A stretch of 40,970 nucleotides of DNA from Herbaspirillum sp. (lineage in GTDB: Bacteria; Pseudomonadota; Gammaproteobacteria; Burkholderiales; Burkholderiaceae_D): assembly GCA_019233085.1 (NCBI GenBank), contig JAFAMT010000145.1:1-40970 (forward strand), read 5' to 3'. Below the pieces are notes generated by a model. The model ran no database searches. It was given only the letters and a program-made list of their open reading frames with translations, and was not told where the DNA came from. Of the stretch, positions 12,766 through 23,183 are shown piece by piece. The translations under genes and the position numbers were made by a program. How positions within the stretch are numbered: position 1 is the stretch's first letter; the number at the start of each line of letters is the position of its first letter.

Positions 12766-13871
12766 AGTCCAACGATTCCAATCAACAAGCCGTCTCCATC
12801 CGCCTGGCCCAATGCGCCAAGTCCTTTGCCAATGGCACCCGCGCGCTGCAGCCGCTGGACCTGGAGATCCATCCCGGCGAGACGCTGGTGCTGCTGGGCC
12901 CGTCGGGCTGCGGCAAGACCACCACGCTGCGCATGATCGCCGGGCTCGAATTTCCCGACCAGGGCGGGCGCGTGTTCTTCGGCGACGAAGACGTGACCGC
13001 GCTGCCCATCGAGAAGCGCGGCGTGGGCATGGTGTTCCAGAACTACGCGCTGTTCCCCAACATGAGCGTGGGCGAGAACATCGCCTATGGCATGAAGATC
13101 CGCCGCATTCCCGCCGGCGAGCGTATCGAGCGCGTCGAGCGGCTGCTGGAGATGGTGCACCTGCAGGGGCTCTCGCAGCGGCGCGTGGACCAGCTCTCGG
13201 GCGGCCAGAAGCAGCGCGTGGCGCTGGCCCGGGCACTGGCCATGGAGCCGCGCGTACTGCTGCTGGACGAGCCGCTCACCGCCCTGGACGCCAAGCTGCG
13301 CGAAGCCGTGCGCAGCGATCTCAACAAGCTGCTGCGCAGCCTGGGCATTACCGCCATCTACGTCACCCACGACCAGGGCGAGGCGATGGCACTGGGTGAC
13401 CGCATCGTGGTGATGGAGCGGGGCAAGATCTCGCAGATCGGCACGCCCCAGGGCATCTACTACCACCCGGCCAACGACTTCGTGGCCGACTTCATCGGCG
13501 CCATGAACCGGGTCGAAGGCATCGTGGCAGGACATCGCCTGCAACTGCCCACCGGCAGCCTGCCGCTGGCGGATAATGGGCGCGACGGCGCCATCGTCCA
13601 GGGCCAGCCGGCCTGGGCCCTGTTCCGTCCGGAGGATGTCCAGGTGATCGACATCACCGAGGCCGATGCGCATTGCGTGCGCGGCCGGCTCATCAATACG
13701 TTTTTCCTGGGTGACCGTACCCGTTTTGAAATCGAGATCGGCGTGGAGCGCCCCATCATCGCCGAGACCAGCAAGCGTGGCTGGTGGGAGGCCGGGCAGC
13801 AGATCGCCATTCGCGTCCTGCCCGAGGCACTGGTGAAGATGGCGCCGCGCGCCGACAAGGAGGCAGCATGA
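12762..13871 (+). CDS. ABC transporter ATP-binding protein
   Basis: Walker A GPSGCGKTTT, signature LSGGQKQR, Walker B VLLLDEPL, C-terminal TOBE-like region. Confidence 0.95.
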   Translation: MKSNDSNQQAVSIRLAQCAKSFANGTRALQPLDLEIHPGETLVLLGPSGCGKTTTLRMIAGLEFPDQGGRVFFGDEDVTALPIEKRGVGMVFQNYALFPNMSVGENIAYGMKIRRIPAGERIERVERLLEMVHLQGLSQRRVDQLSGGQKQRVALARALAMEPRVLLLDEPLTALDAKLREAVRSDLNKLLRSLGITAIYVTHDQGEAMALGDRIVVMERGKISQIGTPQGIYYHPANDFVADFIGAMNRVEGIVAGHRLQLPTGSLPLADNGRDGAIVQGQPAWALFRPEDVQVIDITEADAHCVRGRLINTFFLGDRTRFEIEIGVERPIIAETSKRGWWEAGQQIAIRVLPEALVKMAPRADKEAA

Positions 13872-14689
13872 TACTGGGACAGATTTCCGACCTGCACATC
13901 AAGACCGATGGCAAGAAATCCTATCGCGTGGTCGATACGGCCGAGAGCCTGCGTCGTTGCGTGGCCCAGGTCAATGGCTTGAAGCAGCGCCCCGAGGCGC
14001 TGGTCATCACCGGCGACCTGGTCGATTTCGGCAAGCCCTCCGAGTACGCCTGCCTGCGCGAGCTGCTGGCGCCGCTGGCGATGCCCTACTACCTGCTGCC
14101 GGGCAACCATGACGAGCGCGAAGCCTTGCGCGCGGCGTTTCCCGAGCACACCTACCTGCAGCAGGGCGGCGAGCGCATCGAGTATGTGATCGAGGATCAT
14201 CCCTTGCGCATCATCGCGCTCGATACCGTGATTCCGCGTGCCAGCGCCGGGGCGCTGGCGCCGGCCAGCCTGGTGTGGCTGGACGATGTGCTGGCCCAGC
14301 AACCGGAACGGCCCACCGTGATCGTGATGCACCATCCGCCCTTTACCACCGGTATCGGCCACATGGATGACATCGGCCTGGCCGATCCGCAGGCGCTGGA
14401 GGCGGTGGTGCGCAAGCATCCCCAGGTGGAACGCATCCTGTGCGGCCACTTGCACCGCTCCATCCAGCGTCGCTTCGGCGGCACGCTGGCCACCACTTGC
14501 CCCGGTGTATCACATCAGGTGCAGCTGGACCTGGATCCGCAGGCCCCTTCCTGCTTCGTGATGGAGCCGCCGGGATTCCAGCTGCATTGGTGGGATGAGA
14601 AGGCCAGTAGCCTGGTCAGCCATACGGCATTCATCGGCCAGTTCGAGGGGCCGTATCCGTTCTATGACGGGGATGAACTGATCGATTGA
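13868..14689 (+). CDS. Metallophosphoesterase (GpdQ/CpdA-type phosphodiesterase)
   Basis: GQISDLHIK, ITGDLVDFG, LPGNHDE, VMHHPPF, CGHLHRS metal-ligand motifs; ATGA overlap with ATPase gene. Confidence 0.92.
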   Translation: MILGQISDLHIKTDGKKSYRVVDTAESLRRCVAQVNGLKQRPEALVITGDLVDFGKPSEYACLRELLAPLAMPYYLLPGNHDEREALRAAFPEHTYLQQGGERIEYVIEDHPLRIIALDTVIPRASAGALAPASLVWLDDVLAQQPERPTVIVMHHPPFTTGIGHMDDIGLADPQALEAVVRKHPQVERILCGHLHRSIQRRFGGTLATTCPGVSHQVQLDLDPQAPSCFVMEPPGFQLHWWDEKASSLVSHTAFIGQFEGPYPFYDGDELID

Positions 14690-14755
14690 TCTATCCTGCA
14701 GATTGATGCGCACCAGCAGTTCGATCGGGCAGATAAATGAATCAGGATGGACCCT

Positions 14756-14857
14756 CTACCGTTCGACCTGAGTAGGCCCGCGTCGGGCCATATCGAAGGC
14801 GCGACTTCAGGAGCGCCTTCGATACGCGGCTGCGCCGCTACTCAGGACGAACGGTAG
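14756..14857. repeat. Complex inverted repeat (cloverleaf-like intergenic element)
   Basis: Outer arms CTACCGTTCGACCTGAGTAG / CTACTCAGGACGAACGGTAG (1 mismatch), inner arms TATCGAAGGCGC / GCGCCTTCGATA, plus two side hairpins GCCCgcgtcGGGC and CGGCtgcGCCG. Confidence 0.85.
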
Positions 14858-14878
14858 GCATCTCGCGATGAAGATCCA

Positions 14879-15205
14879 TTACTTCCAGACCAGCTCGATC
14901 ACCGGCGCTTCGTCATAGTCCTCGCAACGGTCATTGATGGCCGTGCAGCAGAACTCCACCTCTTCCACCAGTTCCGGCAGGCGCTGGTGCAGGTCGGCGC
15001 TGTGGCTGATCTCTATCCTCAGCATTTCCTTGGGCTTGAGCTTGAACTTGCTCATGCCCTCGTCGTCGCGCAGGTAGGACAGGCAATCGACCCAGGCATC
15101 CATGTTGCGGCCATAGAATTCCGGGAAGCCGAAGGCCTGTGCGCTCTCGCTATGGAAGCTGTCCCAGTCGGTGATGCGGTCGCCCGCCAGTTGTACGGTG
15201 GCCAT
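14879..15205 (-). CDS. Barstar-like (barnase inhibitor) family protein
   Basis: 108 aa; ITDWDSFHSESAQAFGFPEFYGRNMDAWVDCLSYL matches barstar fold consensus (FPxYYGxNxDAxxDCL). Confidence 0.85.
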   Translation of the reverse strand: MATVQLAGDRITDWDSFHSESAQAFGFPEFYGRNMDAWVDCLSYLRDDEGMSKFKLKPKEMLRIEISHSADLHQRLPELVEEVEFCCTAINDRCEDYDEAPVIELVWK

Positions 15206-15239
15206 GGATGCGCCTCTTCTTTCCTGATGAATTGCCTGA

Positions 15240-15671
15240 TTACCTGGTCTTGGCCTGCGCGCGCGGGTCAGTGACGAAGCCCAGCTTGGTCATGCCGGCT
15301 CCCTGGGCGGCGGCCATCACCTCGGCGATGGTCTGGTAGCGGGTCGACTTGTCGGCGCGCAATTGCAGCTCGGGTTGCGGCTCTTTGTGGGAGGCCGCCG
15401 CCAGGCGGGCGTCGAGCTCTTCGCTGCTGACCTGCTGGTCGTTCCAGTACAGCTTGCCGGCCGCGTCTATGCCCAGCGTGATGGTCTCCGGTTTTTCCGG
15501 GGCGGGTGCCGACTGCGCGGTGGGCAGGTCCAGCTTGATTGCGTGGGTGAACATGGGCGCTGCGATGATGAAGATCACCAGCAGCACCAGCATCACGTCC
15601 ACCATGGGGGTGACATTGATGTCGGCCATCGGGGCCGAGTTCTGGTTGTCGTTGAATCCGCCGAAACTCAT
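15240..15671 (-). CDS. exbD: ExbD/TolR family biopolymer transport protein
   Basis: 143 aa; MADINVTPMVDVMLVLLVIFIIAAPM. Confidence 0.9.
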   Translation of the reverse strand: MSFGGFNDNQNSAPMADINVTPMVDVMLVLLVIFIIAAPMFTHAIKLDLPTAQSAPAPEKPETITLGIDAAGKLYWNDQQVSSEELDARLAAASHKEPQPELQLRADKSTRYQTIAEVMAAAQGAGMTKLGFVTDPRAQAKTR

Positions 15672-15697
15672 GCTTGCCTCCTGTGGGTTGCCAAGGC

Positions 15698-16396
15698 TTA
15701 CTTGCCGCGCATGCCGCCGACACGTTCGCCGGTGGTGAGATAGGCATGCAGGTCATGGGCGAAGCCGTCCAGTTCGGCCAGCACCACGCGGTTGATGCGG
15801 GTGAAGGCGTTATAGGCCAGCACGGCGGGGATCGCCACCACCAGGCCCAGCGCGGTCATGATCAGGGCTTCGCCCACGGGGCCGGCCACCTTGTCGATCT
15901 GCACCGTGCCACTGGAGGACACCGCCGCCAGTGCGTGATAGATGCCCCAGACGGTACCGAACAGGCCCACGAAGGGGGCGGTCGATCCCACCGAGGCCAG
16001 CAGTGTCAGGCCACGTTCCAGGCGCGCCGAGACACGGTTGATTTCGCGGCGCAGGGTGCGGGTGATCAGCTCGCCCTGGTCGGTGGCGGCGTTCAGCGAG
16101 GGCATCCCCTGCTGGCGGGTACCGATGTCGGCGGCCTCGGCGGCGCGCTCGGCCATGGGGGTGTAGATCTGTTCGCTGTCGAGCTGCTGCATGGCGGCGG
16201 TGGCATCGGCCAGCGTGGGCGCCTGCCAGAACTGTTCCAGGGCATTGCTGCCGCGGCGGATGCGCCAGGCCGCCCAGGCCTTGGAGAGGATGTAGAACCA
16301 GCTGGCGATGGACATGATCAGCAGCAGGTAGGCGACAGAGTGGGAAATGGCATCACCCTGCGCCCAGTAGTGGGCAAAACCAACATTCGATTCCAT
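15698..16396 (-). CDS. exbB: MotA/TolQ/ExbB proton channel family protein
   Basis: 232 aa; LASVGSTAPFVGLFGTVWGIYHAL, EALIMTALGLVVAIPAVLAYN. Confidence 0.92.
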   Translation of the reverse strand: MESNVGFAHYWAQGDAISHSVAYLLLIMSIASWFYILSKAWAAWRIRRGSNALEQFWQAPTLADATAAMQQLDSEQIYTPMAERAAEAADIGTRQQGMPSLNAATDQGELITRTLRREINRVSARLERGLTLLASVGSTAPFVGLFGTVWGIYHALAAVSSSGTVQIDKVAGPVGEALIMTALGLVVAIPAVLAYNAFTRINRVVLAELDGFAHDLHAYLTTGERVGGMRGK

Positions 16397-16531
16397 GGTG
16401 CGTTCTTTCGTTCAAGGGCCGTGCGCAAGTGCCCGGCGGTCAGTCAATATAGGACGGAGGTCTACCAAAAAAATTCGCTGCCGGACCTGGAAGGCGCGGC
16501 AGCGGATCTCATGGCGGGACGGCAGGCGGGC

Positions 16532-17338
16532 TTACTTGAAGCCCAGCACGTCCTGCATGTCGTACAGGCCCGTTGCCTTGTCGGCCAGGAAGCGTGCGGC
16601 ACGCAGGCTGCCCATGGCGTAGGAGACGCGGCTGGAGGACTTGTGCGAGATCTCGATGCGCTCGCCGATGCCGGCAAAGAGGACCGTGTGGTCGCCGATG
16701 ATGTCACCGCCGCGCACGGTGGCAAAACCGATCGAGGACGGATCGCGTTCACCGGTGACACCTTCGCGGGCGTAGACGGCCACGTCGTCGAGCTTCTTGC
16801 CCAGCGCGTCGGCGATGACTTCACCCATCTTCAGGGCGGTGCCGGAGGGGGCGTCGACCTTGTGGCGATGGTGCGCCTCGATGATCTCGATGTCGTAGCC
16901 GTGCGAGAAATTCTTGGCGGCCAGCTCCAGCAGCTTCAGGGTCACGTTCACGCCCACGCTCATGTTGGGGGCGGCCATGATGGCGGTCTTCTGGGCGAAC
17001 TCGGCGATGGCGGCCTTGCCCTCGGCTTCGAAGCCGGTGGTGCCGATGACCACCTTCACGCCATGGGCAGCGCAGTATTCGAGGTGCTTCAGGGTGCCTT
17101 CGGGACGGGTGAAGTCAATCAGCACATCGGCCTGGGCCAGGCCTTTTGCCAGGTCGGACTCGATGATCACACCGGTGGTCCTGCCCAGGAACAGGCCTGC
17201 ATCGCTGCCGATGGCAGGGGAGCTGGGGGTATCGAGGGCGCCGGCGAGCTTGAGGTCGTCGGCGTCGAGGATGGCTTCGATCAGCATGCGGCCCATGCGC
17301 CCGGAGGCGCCGGCTACCGCGATATTCAATGCAGTCAT
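16532..17338 (-). CDS. dapB: 4-hydroxy-tetrahydrodipicolinate reductase
   Basis: [42 protein letters not shown]. Confidence 0.96.
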   Translation of the reverse strand: MTALNIAVAGASGRMGRMLIEAILDADDLKLAGALDTPSSPAIGSDAGLFLGRTTGVIIESDLAKGLAQADVLIDFTRPEGTLKHLEYCAAHGVKVVIGTTGFEAEGKAAIAEFAQKTAIMAAPNMSVGVNVTLKLLELAAKNFSHGYDIEIIEAHHRHKVDAPSGTALKMGEVIADALGKKLDDVAVYAREGVTGERDPSSIGFATVRGGDIIGDHTVLFAGIGERIEISHKSSSRVSYAMGSLRAARFLADKATGLYDMQDVLGFK

Positions 17339-17351
17339 GGAAAACTCGGAA

Positions 17352-17909
17352 TTACTTGGTGGCAGAAGAGGGCGCCACCGGCGAGGCCTGGTGGATCTCG
17401 GTATCGCTCAACGCCGGCTTGGCGCCGACCTTGGCATTGGTGATCAGGGTCAGGTATTCGCTCTCGGTGGGCAGGTTCTCGCCGCCTTCGACGTGCTCCA
17501 GCAGGTCATCCTTGAAGAATACCGAGACGCGGCTGGTCATGACCTCGCCACTGCCCTTGGCCAGGCGGAAATCGTAGTCCCAGCGGTTGGAGTGGAACAT
17601 GTCGGTCAGCAGCGGCGTACCCAGCACGAAGCGGACCTGGTCGCGGGTCAGGCCCGTACGCAGCTGCGCCACCATCTCCTTGGAGACGAAGTTGCCCTGC
17701 TGGATATCGATGCGATAGGGCTTGAGGAAGCCGAACAGGCTATTGCTCTTGCCGGACACCTTCACCCCCGACGTGTCTGCCGGAGCGGCCTGGGCGGTCT
17801 GGCTGGGCTCCTTGGTCGAGGAGCAGCCGGCCAGCGACACGGCCAGGGCGGCCAAGAGGCCGATTGCGGCGGAGGGATGACGGGACTTCATTCGGGAAAG
17901 CATGCGCAT
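17352..17909 (-). CDS. bamE: Outer membrane protein assembly factor BamE
   Basis: Lipobox [55 protein letters not shown]. Confidence 0.93.
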   Translation of the reverse strand: MRMLSRMKSRHPSAAIGLLAALAVSLAGCSSTKEPSQTAQAAPADTSGVKVSGKSNSLFGFLKPYRIDIQQGNFVSKEMVAQLRTGLTRDQVRFVLGTPLLTDMFHSNRWDYDFRLAKGSGEVMTSRVSVFFKDDLLEHVEGGENLPTESEYLTLITNAKVGAKPALSDTEIHQASPVAPSSATK

Positions 17910-17925
17910 AAAGATTTCAACCGGG

Positions 17926-17955
17926 TTGAGCCATGAGCCTAAAGCACTATATGAT
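17926..17955 (+). promoter_or_regulatory. Possible sigma70 promoter for fur
   Basis: TTGAGC - 18 nt - TATGAT in the bamE/fur divergent region. Confidence 0.4.
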
Positions 17956-18105
17956 AAGCTAGAACTTACTTCTTAAATAGGCATGAGTGCGTTCCGGGCG
18001 CAAAAGGCATTCTCCACACCCTTCGCCCGCAGCCTCCCCAGGCGCTTTCTCCCCGGCTGGCGCATGTCCGTTCAAGACCAGTAAAACCCCGAAACCCACG
18101 CTACC

Positions 18106-18531
18106 ATGCCCAACAATCCATCCGAACTCAAGGCCAGCGGCCTGAAGGCTACGCTGCCTCGCCTGAAGATCCTTGAGATCTTCCAGAACACTTCCGTGCG
18201 CCACCTGAGCGCTGAAGATGTCTACAAACAGTTGCTCTCCGACAATCTCGACGTGGGCCTGGCGACCGTCTACCGCGTGCTGACCCAGTTCGAGCAGGCC
18301 GGCCTGCTCCAGCGCAATCACTTCGAGACCGGCAAGGCCGTCTTCGAGCTGAACGAAGGTTCGCACCACGACCACCTGGTCTGCCTGGATTGCGGCAAGG
18401 TCGAGGAATTCTTCGACGCCGAGATCGAGAAGCGCCAGCTCAAGATCGCCCAGGAACATGGTTTCGAGATCGCCGACCACGCGCTGGCCCTCTACGGACA
18501 TTGCAAGAACTGCAAGAAACTGAAGAAGTAA
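18106..18531 (+). CDS. fur: Ferric uptake regulator
   Basis: [45 protein letters not shown]. Confidence 0.96.
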   Translation: MPNNPSELKASGLKATLPRLKILEIFQNTSVRHLSAEDVYKQLLSDNLDVGLATVYRVLTQFEQAGLLQRNHFETGKAVFELNEGSHHDHLVCLDCGKVEEFFDAEIEKRQLKIAQEHGFEIADHALALYGHCKNCKKLKK

Positions 18532-18574
18532 GCACGCCGGGATTGCCCGGTTTTACGCAGGCAATCCTTTGCAA

Positions 18575-18610
18575 AGAAAAAGCCACGTGATGTAACACGT
18601 GGCTTTTTTT
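18575..18610. terminator. Bidirectional terminator between fur and hrcA
   Basis: AAAAA-GCCACGTG-ATGTAA-CACGTGGC-TTTTTTT between convergent genes. Confidence 0.88.
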
Positions 18611-18647
18611 GCATTCCGGCAACGGCAATATGACGCCATGGCCACCG

Positions 18648-19673
18648 TCAGTGCTGGCTCAGGGCGCTGGAGAGCAGCTTGGCCGTGATGTCGACGATGG
18701 GGATGACGCGCTCGTAGGCCATGCGGGTGGGGCCGATGACGCCCAGGGTGCCGACGATGCGACCGTTGACCTCGTAGGGGGCGGTGACGATGCTCATCTC
18801 ATCCATGGGCAGCAGCTGCGATTCGCCGCCGATGAAGATCTGCACGCCGGTGGCCTTGCTGGAGACATCCAGCAACTGCAGCAGGCCGGTCTTGTGCTCG
18901 AACATGTCGAAGAGCTGGCGCAGCGAATTCATGTTCGAGGACAGATCGGTCACCGACAGCAGGTTGCGTTCGCCGGAGATGACGACGTTGTTGTCGGCCT
19001 CTTCGCTCATGGCGTCGCTGCCGGCTTCCACGGCTGCCTGCATGAGCGCGGTCATGTCGTCGCGCAGCTGGCGCAGCTCGCCCTGCAAGTGCAGTCGTAT
19101 CTGGTCGAAGGACTGGCCGGCATAGTGCTGGTTGATGTAGTTGGCGGCCTGGGTCAGCTGGCTGGGGGTGTAGTCGACTTCGGTGAGCAGCATGCGGTTC
19201 TGCACGTCGCCACCCTGGTCGACGATCACCAGCAGGATACGCTTTTCCGACAGCCGCAGGAATTCGATCTGCTGGAACGCCGATTCGCGCCGCGGCGTCA
19301 TGACCACGCCGGCGAATTGCGACAGCGACGACAGCACCTGGGCGGCGTTGGTGATGATCTTCTGCGGCGTGGCATTCTGCAGGCGCGGCTGCAGGCGACC
19401 TTCCAGGGCGCTCTCGTCGATTGCCTCCACCGTCAGCAGGGTGTCGACGAACATGCGGTAGCCGCGCGGCGTCGGTACGCGCCCGGCCGAGGTATGCGGA
19501 CTGGCCACGAAGCCCATCTCTTCCAGGTCGGCCATGATGTTGCGGATGGTCGCCGGCGACAGCTCCAGGCCCGACAGTTTCGACAGCGCGCGCGAGCCCA
19601 CCGGCTGGCCGTCGGCGATGTACCGTTCGACCAGGGCCTTCAGGAGTGTGCGGGCGCGATTATCGAGTTGCAT
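18648..19673 (-). CDS. hrcA: Heat-inducible transcription repressor HrcA
   Basis: [53 protein letters not shown]. Confidence 0.95.
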   Translation of the reverse strand: MQLDNRARTLLKALVERYIADGQPVGSRALSKLSGLELSPATIRNIMADLEEMGFVASPHTSAGRVPTPRGYRMFVDTLLTVEAIDESALEGRLQPRLQNATPQKIITNAAQVLSSLSQFAGVVMTPRRESAFQQIEFLRLSEKRILLVIVDQGGDVQNRMLLTEVDYTPSQLTQAANYINQHYAGQSFDQIRLHLQGELRQLRDDMTALMQAAVEAGSDAMSEEADNNVVISGERNLLSVTDLSSNMNSLRQLFDMFEHKTGLLQLLDVSSKATGVQIFIGGESQLLPMDEMSIVTAPYEVNGRIVGTLGVIGPTRMAYERVIPIVDITAKLLSSALSQH

Positions 19674-19745
19674 GGTGCATATTCTAGCGGCATATCCGGC
19701 AAATGGTGACAGCGGCGTGACGGGCTGCCTGAATTGACCCGGTTT

Positions 19746-20483
19746 TCAGGCCTGTGACTGCAGCCAGTCATGCAGTTCGTGCAGGTCCCGGCAGATGGCG
19801 TCGGCGACGATGCCTTCGGGCAGGGTACGGTCGAAACGGTTCATCCAGACCGCCCGCAGGCCGGCCTGGCGGGCCCCCTGGACATCGAGCAGCGGATCGT
19901 CGCCGACATAGACGGTGGCGCCCGGCGCCACCTGCAGGGCGGCGCAGGCGGCGTGGAAGATGGCCGGGTCGGGCTTGGCCGTGCCGAAGCGGTGGGCGGC
20001 GATGGAGACGCCGAAGTGCCCCGCCAGGCCGATGCGCTCCAGGTCGGCAAAGCCGTTGGAAACCGAGCCCAGGGTCAGCTTGTCTTTCAGGCGCAGCAGG
20101 CCCGGTTCGACGTCGTCGAACAGCGTCACCGTACTGCGGGCCTCCGAGAACAGGGCCATGGCCGGCTCCACCAGGGCCAGGTCTTCGCCGTGCTCGCGAA
20201 AGACCTGGCTCAAGGCGGTATGGCGTAGTTTCCAGAGATCGATGCGCAAGGCCGGATCGGACTTGATCAAGGCCATGCGGCGCTCGCGCAGGCTGGCGAT
20301 GGTGTGGGCGGCGGTCACGCGCGGGGCGTGCTGGCGCAGCCAGTCGTAGAGCAGGCCTTCGGCGCGCAGCAGCACGGGTTCGATGGCCCAGAGCGTATCG
20401 TCGAGGTCGAACAGGACCGCCTCGATGGGCGGCCTGGCCGGCGCATGGGGCCCGGTGGGCGGGGGAGAAGCGGGTGGTTTCAT
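19746..20483 (-). CDS. HAD-superfamily hydrolase
   Basis: [55 protein letters not shown]. Confidence 0.9.
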   Translation of the reverse strand: MKPPASPPPTGPHAPARPPIEAVLFDLDDTLWAIEPVLLRAEGLLYDWLRQHAPRVTAAHTIASLRERRMALIKSDPALRIDLWKLRHTALSQVFREHGEDLALVEPAMALFSEARSTVTLFDDVEPGLLRLKDKLTLGSVSNGFADLERIGLAGHFGVSIAAHRFGTAKPDPAIFHAACAALQVAPGATVYVGDDPLLDVQGARQAGLRAVWMNRFDRTLPEGIVADAICRDLHELHDWLQSQA

Positions 20484-20519
20484 TACAAAGTCATCTCAAA
20501 TTATGGTCTAATCCGCAGC

Positions 20520-21437
20520 ATGTGGCCCATCAAATTACCCGTTCAGGCAGCCGTACCCAAAACCGTCGCCATCGTCGGCAAGTTCCAGGCCGTCGGCATT
20601 GCCCAGATCCTGTCGGATATCGCCGTGTTCCTGGAGTCGCACGGACACACCGTGGTCTTCGAAACCGAGACCGCCGCCAACATCGCGCTACAAGGGTATG
20701 ACAGCATGACGCCCGAGCAGATCGGCCAGCATGCCGACGTGGCCATCGTCATCGGCGGTGATGGCACCATGCTGGGCATCGCGCGCCAGCTCGCCCCCTA
20801 TAACGTACCGCTGATCGGCATCAACCAGGGGCGTCTGGGCTTCATCACCGACATCGCTCAAGACCGCATGATACCGGCTCTGGGCGAAATGCTGGAAGGC
20901 AAGGTCGAAGCCGAGTCGCGTTCGCTGCTGGAGGCGCGGGTCTATCGCGAGGGTGGCGAGATCTTCCGCGCCCTGGCCCTGAACGACGTGGTGGTGGCGC
21001 GGGGCTCCACCTCCGGCATGGTCGAGCTGCGCGTCGAGGTCGATGGCCGCTTCATGTACAACCAGCGCTCCGACGGTCTGATCGTGGCCACCCCCACCGG
21101 CTCCACCGCCTATGCCCTGTCGGCCGGCGGTCCCATCCTGCATCCCAGCCTGCATGGCATCGTGATGGTGCCGATCTCGCCGCATTCCTTGTCTAATCGC
21201 CCCATCACGCTGTCGGACTCCTGCGAGATCGTCATCCAGGTGGTCTCCGGACGCGAGGTCAGCGCCAACTTCGACATGCAGTCCCTGACCAGCGTGCTGC
21301 ACGGCGACCGCATCGTGATCCGCCGCTCGGCCCACAAGATCACCTTCCTGCATCCCGAGGGCTGGAGCTATTTCGACACCCTGCGCGAGAAGCTGCACTG
21401 GAATGAATATCCTTCGATAGAAGGCCGGCTACAATAA
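20520..21437 (+). CDS. nadK: NAD kinase
   Basis: [52 protein letters not shown]. Confidence 0.95.
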   Translation: MWPIKLPVQAAVPKTVAIVGKFQAVGIAQILSDIAVFLESHGHTVVFETETAANIALQGYDSMTPEQIGQHADVAIVIGGDGTMLGIARQLAPYNVPLIGINQGRLGFITDIAQDRMIPALGEMLEGKVEAESRSLLEARVYREGGEIFRALALNDVVVARGSTSGMVELRVEVDGRFMYNQRSDGLIVATPTGSTAYALSAGGPILHPSLHGIVMVPISPHSLSNRPITLSDSCEIVIQVVSGREVSANFDMQSLTSVLHGDRIVIRRSAHKITFLHPEGWSYFDTLREKLHWNEYPSIEGRLQ

Positions 21438-21504
21438 GCGCGGCCGGCGCATGCCGGCCTGCATCAGAATCCGGCCTGTTCGACCAACCCGTTCCGAGAC
21501 CACC

Positions 21505-23151
21505 ATGCTGCGTACCCTAACGATCCGCGACTTCGTGATTGTCGATGCCATCGAGATCGAATTTGCTCGCGGGTTTTCCGTCTTCACCGGCGAGACCGGT
21601 GCCGGCAAATCCATCCTGATCGATGCCCTGGCGCTGACCCTGGGCGGGCGGGGCGATCCCAGTGTGGTGCGCGAAGGCGCAGCGCGGGCCGATGTCAGCG
21701 CCGACTTCACGGCCACTGCCGAGGTCCAGGCCTGGCTGGAAGAACACGAATTCGCCGACGAACACGGTGGCGTGCTGCTGCGCCGGGTCATCGACAATGC
21801 CGGACGCAGCAAGGCCTACATCAATGGCAGTGCCGCCACCGCCGCACAATTGCGCGAAGTGGGCGAGATGCTGGTCGATATCCATGGCCAGCACGCCCAC
21901 CAGTCGCTGATGAAGAGCGATGCCCAGCGCCAGTTGCTCGATAGCCAGGCCGGCCTGCTGGAGCAGGCGCGCGAGGTCGCTGCGGCCTACAAGACCTGGC
22001 GTGCGCTGGCGCGCCAGCGCGAACAGTTCGAGCTGGATGCGCGCAACGTGCTGCTGGAGCGCGAGCGCCTCGAATGGCAGGTGGCCGAGTTGCACAAGCT
22101 GGCTGTCAAGCCCGGCGAATGGGCCGAGATCAGCGTCGAGCACAGCCGCCTGTCGCACGCGGCCGCGCTCATCGGCGCGGCCCAGGACGCGCTGGGTGTG
22201 ATTTCGGAATCGGAGTCGCCGATCCTCTCGCAGCTGTCCTCGATCACGCAAAAGCTCTCCAAGCTGGTCGATGTCGATACGGCCTTGAAGCCCGTGCTCG
22301 ACTCCCTGGAGCCGGCCCAGATCCAGCTGCAGGAAGCAGTCTATGCCCTCAACGATTACCTGGGGCGCGTCGAGCTCGATCCGGCCCGCCTGCAAGCGGT
22401 GGAAGAGCGGCTGGAGGCGATCCATTCGACCGCCCGCAAATTCCATGTGGCTCCCGATGAGCTGCCGGCCGAACACCAGAAGCTGGCCGAGCAATTGAAG
22501 CAACTGGCCGACGCCAGCGACCTCGATGCCCTGCGTGCCCAGGAAGACAAGCTCAAGACCGCCTACCTGGGCCTGGCGCAGAAGCTCTCCAAGGCGCGTG
22601 CCAAGGCTGCCGTGGCACTGGGCGAAGCCGTCACCGCCGCCATGCAGGACCTGTCGATGGCCGGTGGCCGCTTCCAGATCGCGCTCAACGAGGGCGAGCC
22701 GGCAGCCTACGGGCTGGAGCAGGTCGAGTTCCTGGTGGCCGGCCACGCCGGCGTGGCGCCGCGCGCGCTGGCCAAGGTGGCCTCAGGTGGGGAACTGGCG
22801 CGCATCTCGCTGGCCATCTCGGTGATCACCTCGGCCGCTACCAGCGTTCCCACGCTGATCTTCGACGAAGTCGACAGCGGCATCGGCGGCGCCGTCGCCG
22901 AAGTGGTGGGGCGGTTGCTCAAGCGGCTGGGCCAGGAGCGCCAGGTGCTGTGCGTGACCCACCTGCCGCAGGTGGCCAGCCAGGCCAACCAGCACTACCA
23001 GGTCAAGAAGCGCAGCGAAGACGGCAAGACCCTCTCCGATATCGACGGCCTGGACGCCAAGGCGCGTGTAGAAGAAATCGCCCGCATGCTGGGCGGGCTG
23101 GAAATCACCGCCACCACGCGCAAGCATGCGCGCGAGTTGCTGGCCTCCTGA
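21505..23151 (+). CDS. recN: DNA repair protein RecN
   Basis: MLRTLTIRDFVIVDAIEIEFARGFSVFTGETGAGKSILIDAL; ASGGELARISLAI; IFDEVDSGIGG. Confidence 0.96.
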   Translation: MLRTLTIRDFVIVDAIEIEFARGFSVFTGETGAGKSILIDALALTLGGRGDPSVVREGAARADVSADFTATAEVQAWLEEHEFADEHGGVLLRRVIDNAGRSKAYINGSAATAAQLREVGEMLVDIHGQHAHQSLMKSDAQRQLLDSQAGLLEQAREVAAAYKTWRALARQREQFELDARNVLLERERLEWQVAELHKLAVKPGEWAEISVEHSRLSHAAALIGAAQDALGVISESESPILSQLSSITQKLSKLVDVDTALKPVLDSLEPAQIQLQEAVYALNDYLGRVELDPARLQAVEERLEAIHSTARKFHVAPDELPAEHQKLAEQLKQLADASDLDALRAQEDKLKTAYLGLAQKLSKARAKAAVALGEAVTAAMQDLSMAGGRFQIALNEGEPAAYGLEQVEFLVAGHAGVAPRALAKVASGGELARISLAISVITSAATSVPTLIFDEVDSGIGGAVAEVVGRLLKRLGQERQVLCVTHLPQVASQANQHYQVKKRSEDGKTLSDIDGLDAKARVEEIARMLGGLEITATTRKHARELLAS

Positions 23152-23183
23152 TCCTCATTGCAAGACAAGAACCTGGATACCCG

